From assembly GCA_009697495.1 (NCBI GenBank), contig SHUN01000185.1, positions 1 through 6,299 of the forward strand: DNA of 6,299 bases, given 5' to 3'. The stretch's first letter is position 1, and every line of letters begins with the position of its first letter. The position numbers were made by a program, and so were the translations under genes. Of the stretch, positions 6,266-6,299 are shown one piece after another. The notes below the pieces were generated by a model. It ran no database searches. It saw only the letters and a program-made list of their open reading frames with translations, and had not been told where the DNA came from. The stretch comes from Bryobacterales bacterium. GTDB taxonomy: Bacteria; Acidobacteriota; Terriglobia; Bryobacterales; Bryobacteraceae.

Positions 6266-6299
6266 AACCGCTACACTATCAGGCAAATTCAGCCCCCCC

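Noticed and set aside
5805..6266. A 153-codon minus-strand frame overlapping the receptor start
   Set aside because: It is out of frame with the receptor, rich in Ser/Pro as expected for a frame-shifted GC-rich gene, and has no homology that I recognise. Only its repeated start motif is of note.

Overview
The window looks like chromosome from a GC-rich soil-type bacterium, most probably an acidobacterium of the Bryobacter/Solibacter kind. This is inferred from gene content: a planctomycete-type cytochrome c/DUF1549 protein, a sulfatase remnant, and an Oar-like TonB-dependent receptor with an N-terminal carboxypeptidase-regulatory-like domain. Planctomycetes or Verrucomicrobia are less likely alternatives. 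All three intact genes lie on the minus strand.

Layout, left to right. (1) Positions 1-1393 (-) hold the first 464 codons of a secreted di-heme-motif PSCyt1/DUF1549 protein whose 3' end lies outside the window. (2) Positions 1395-1595 (+) hold the decayed C-terminal end of a sulfatase. It begins within a few bases of the cytochrome gene's start codon and points away from it, so the two look joined by a rearrangement. (3) Positions 1596-2293 are about 700 bases without a convincing gene. They hold a strong 46-nt hairpin, a possible C-terminal tail of an integrase-type transposase, and a second GC-rich inverted repeat, which together suggest a scar region where mobile DNA has come and gone. (4) Positions 2294-3247 (-) encode a secreted beta-propeller phytase. 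(5) Positions 3247-6171 (-) encode a complete 974-residue Oar-like outer-membrane receptor. (6) Positions 6172-6299 are its upstream region, with a ribosome binding site and a 15-nt near-repeat of the translation start.

The receptor and phytase form a two-gene operon: the receptor's TAG stop and the phytase's GTG start share one base. The simplest model is phosphate scavenging. The phytase would dephosphorylate inositol phosphates at or outside the outer membrane or in the periplasm, and the receptor would bind or import an inositol phosphate or a metal complex of it. The substrate is inference; the gene identities are well supported by sequence motifs.

I found no RNA gene, CRISPR array, complete insertion sequence or clearly new defence or regulatory system. 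The most unusual points are the phytase/receptor coupling in this kind of genome, the sulfatase-cytochrome junction and the unexplained hairpin.
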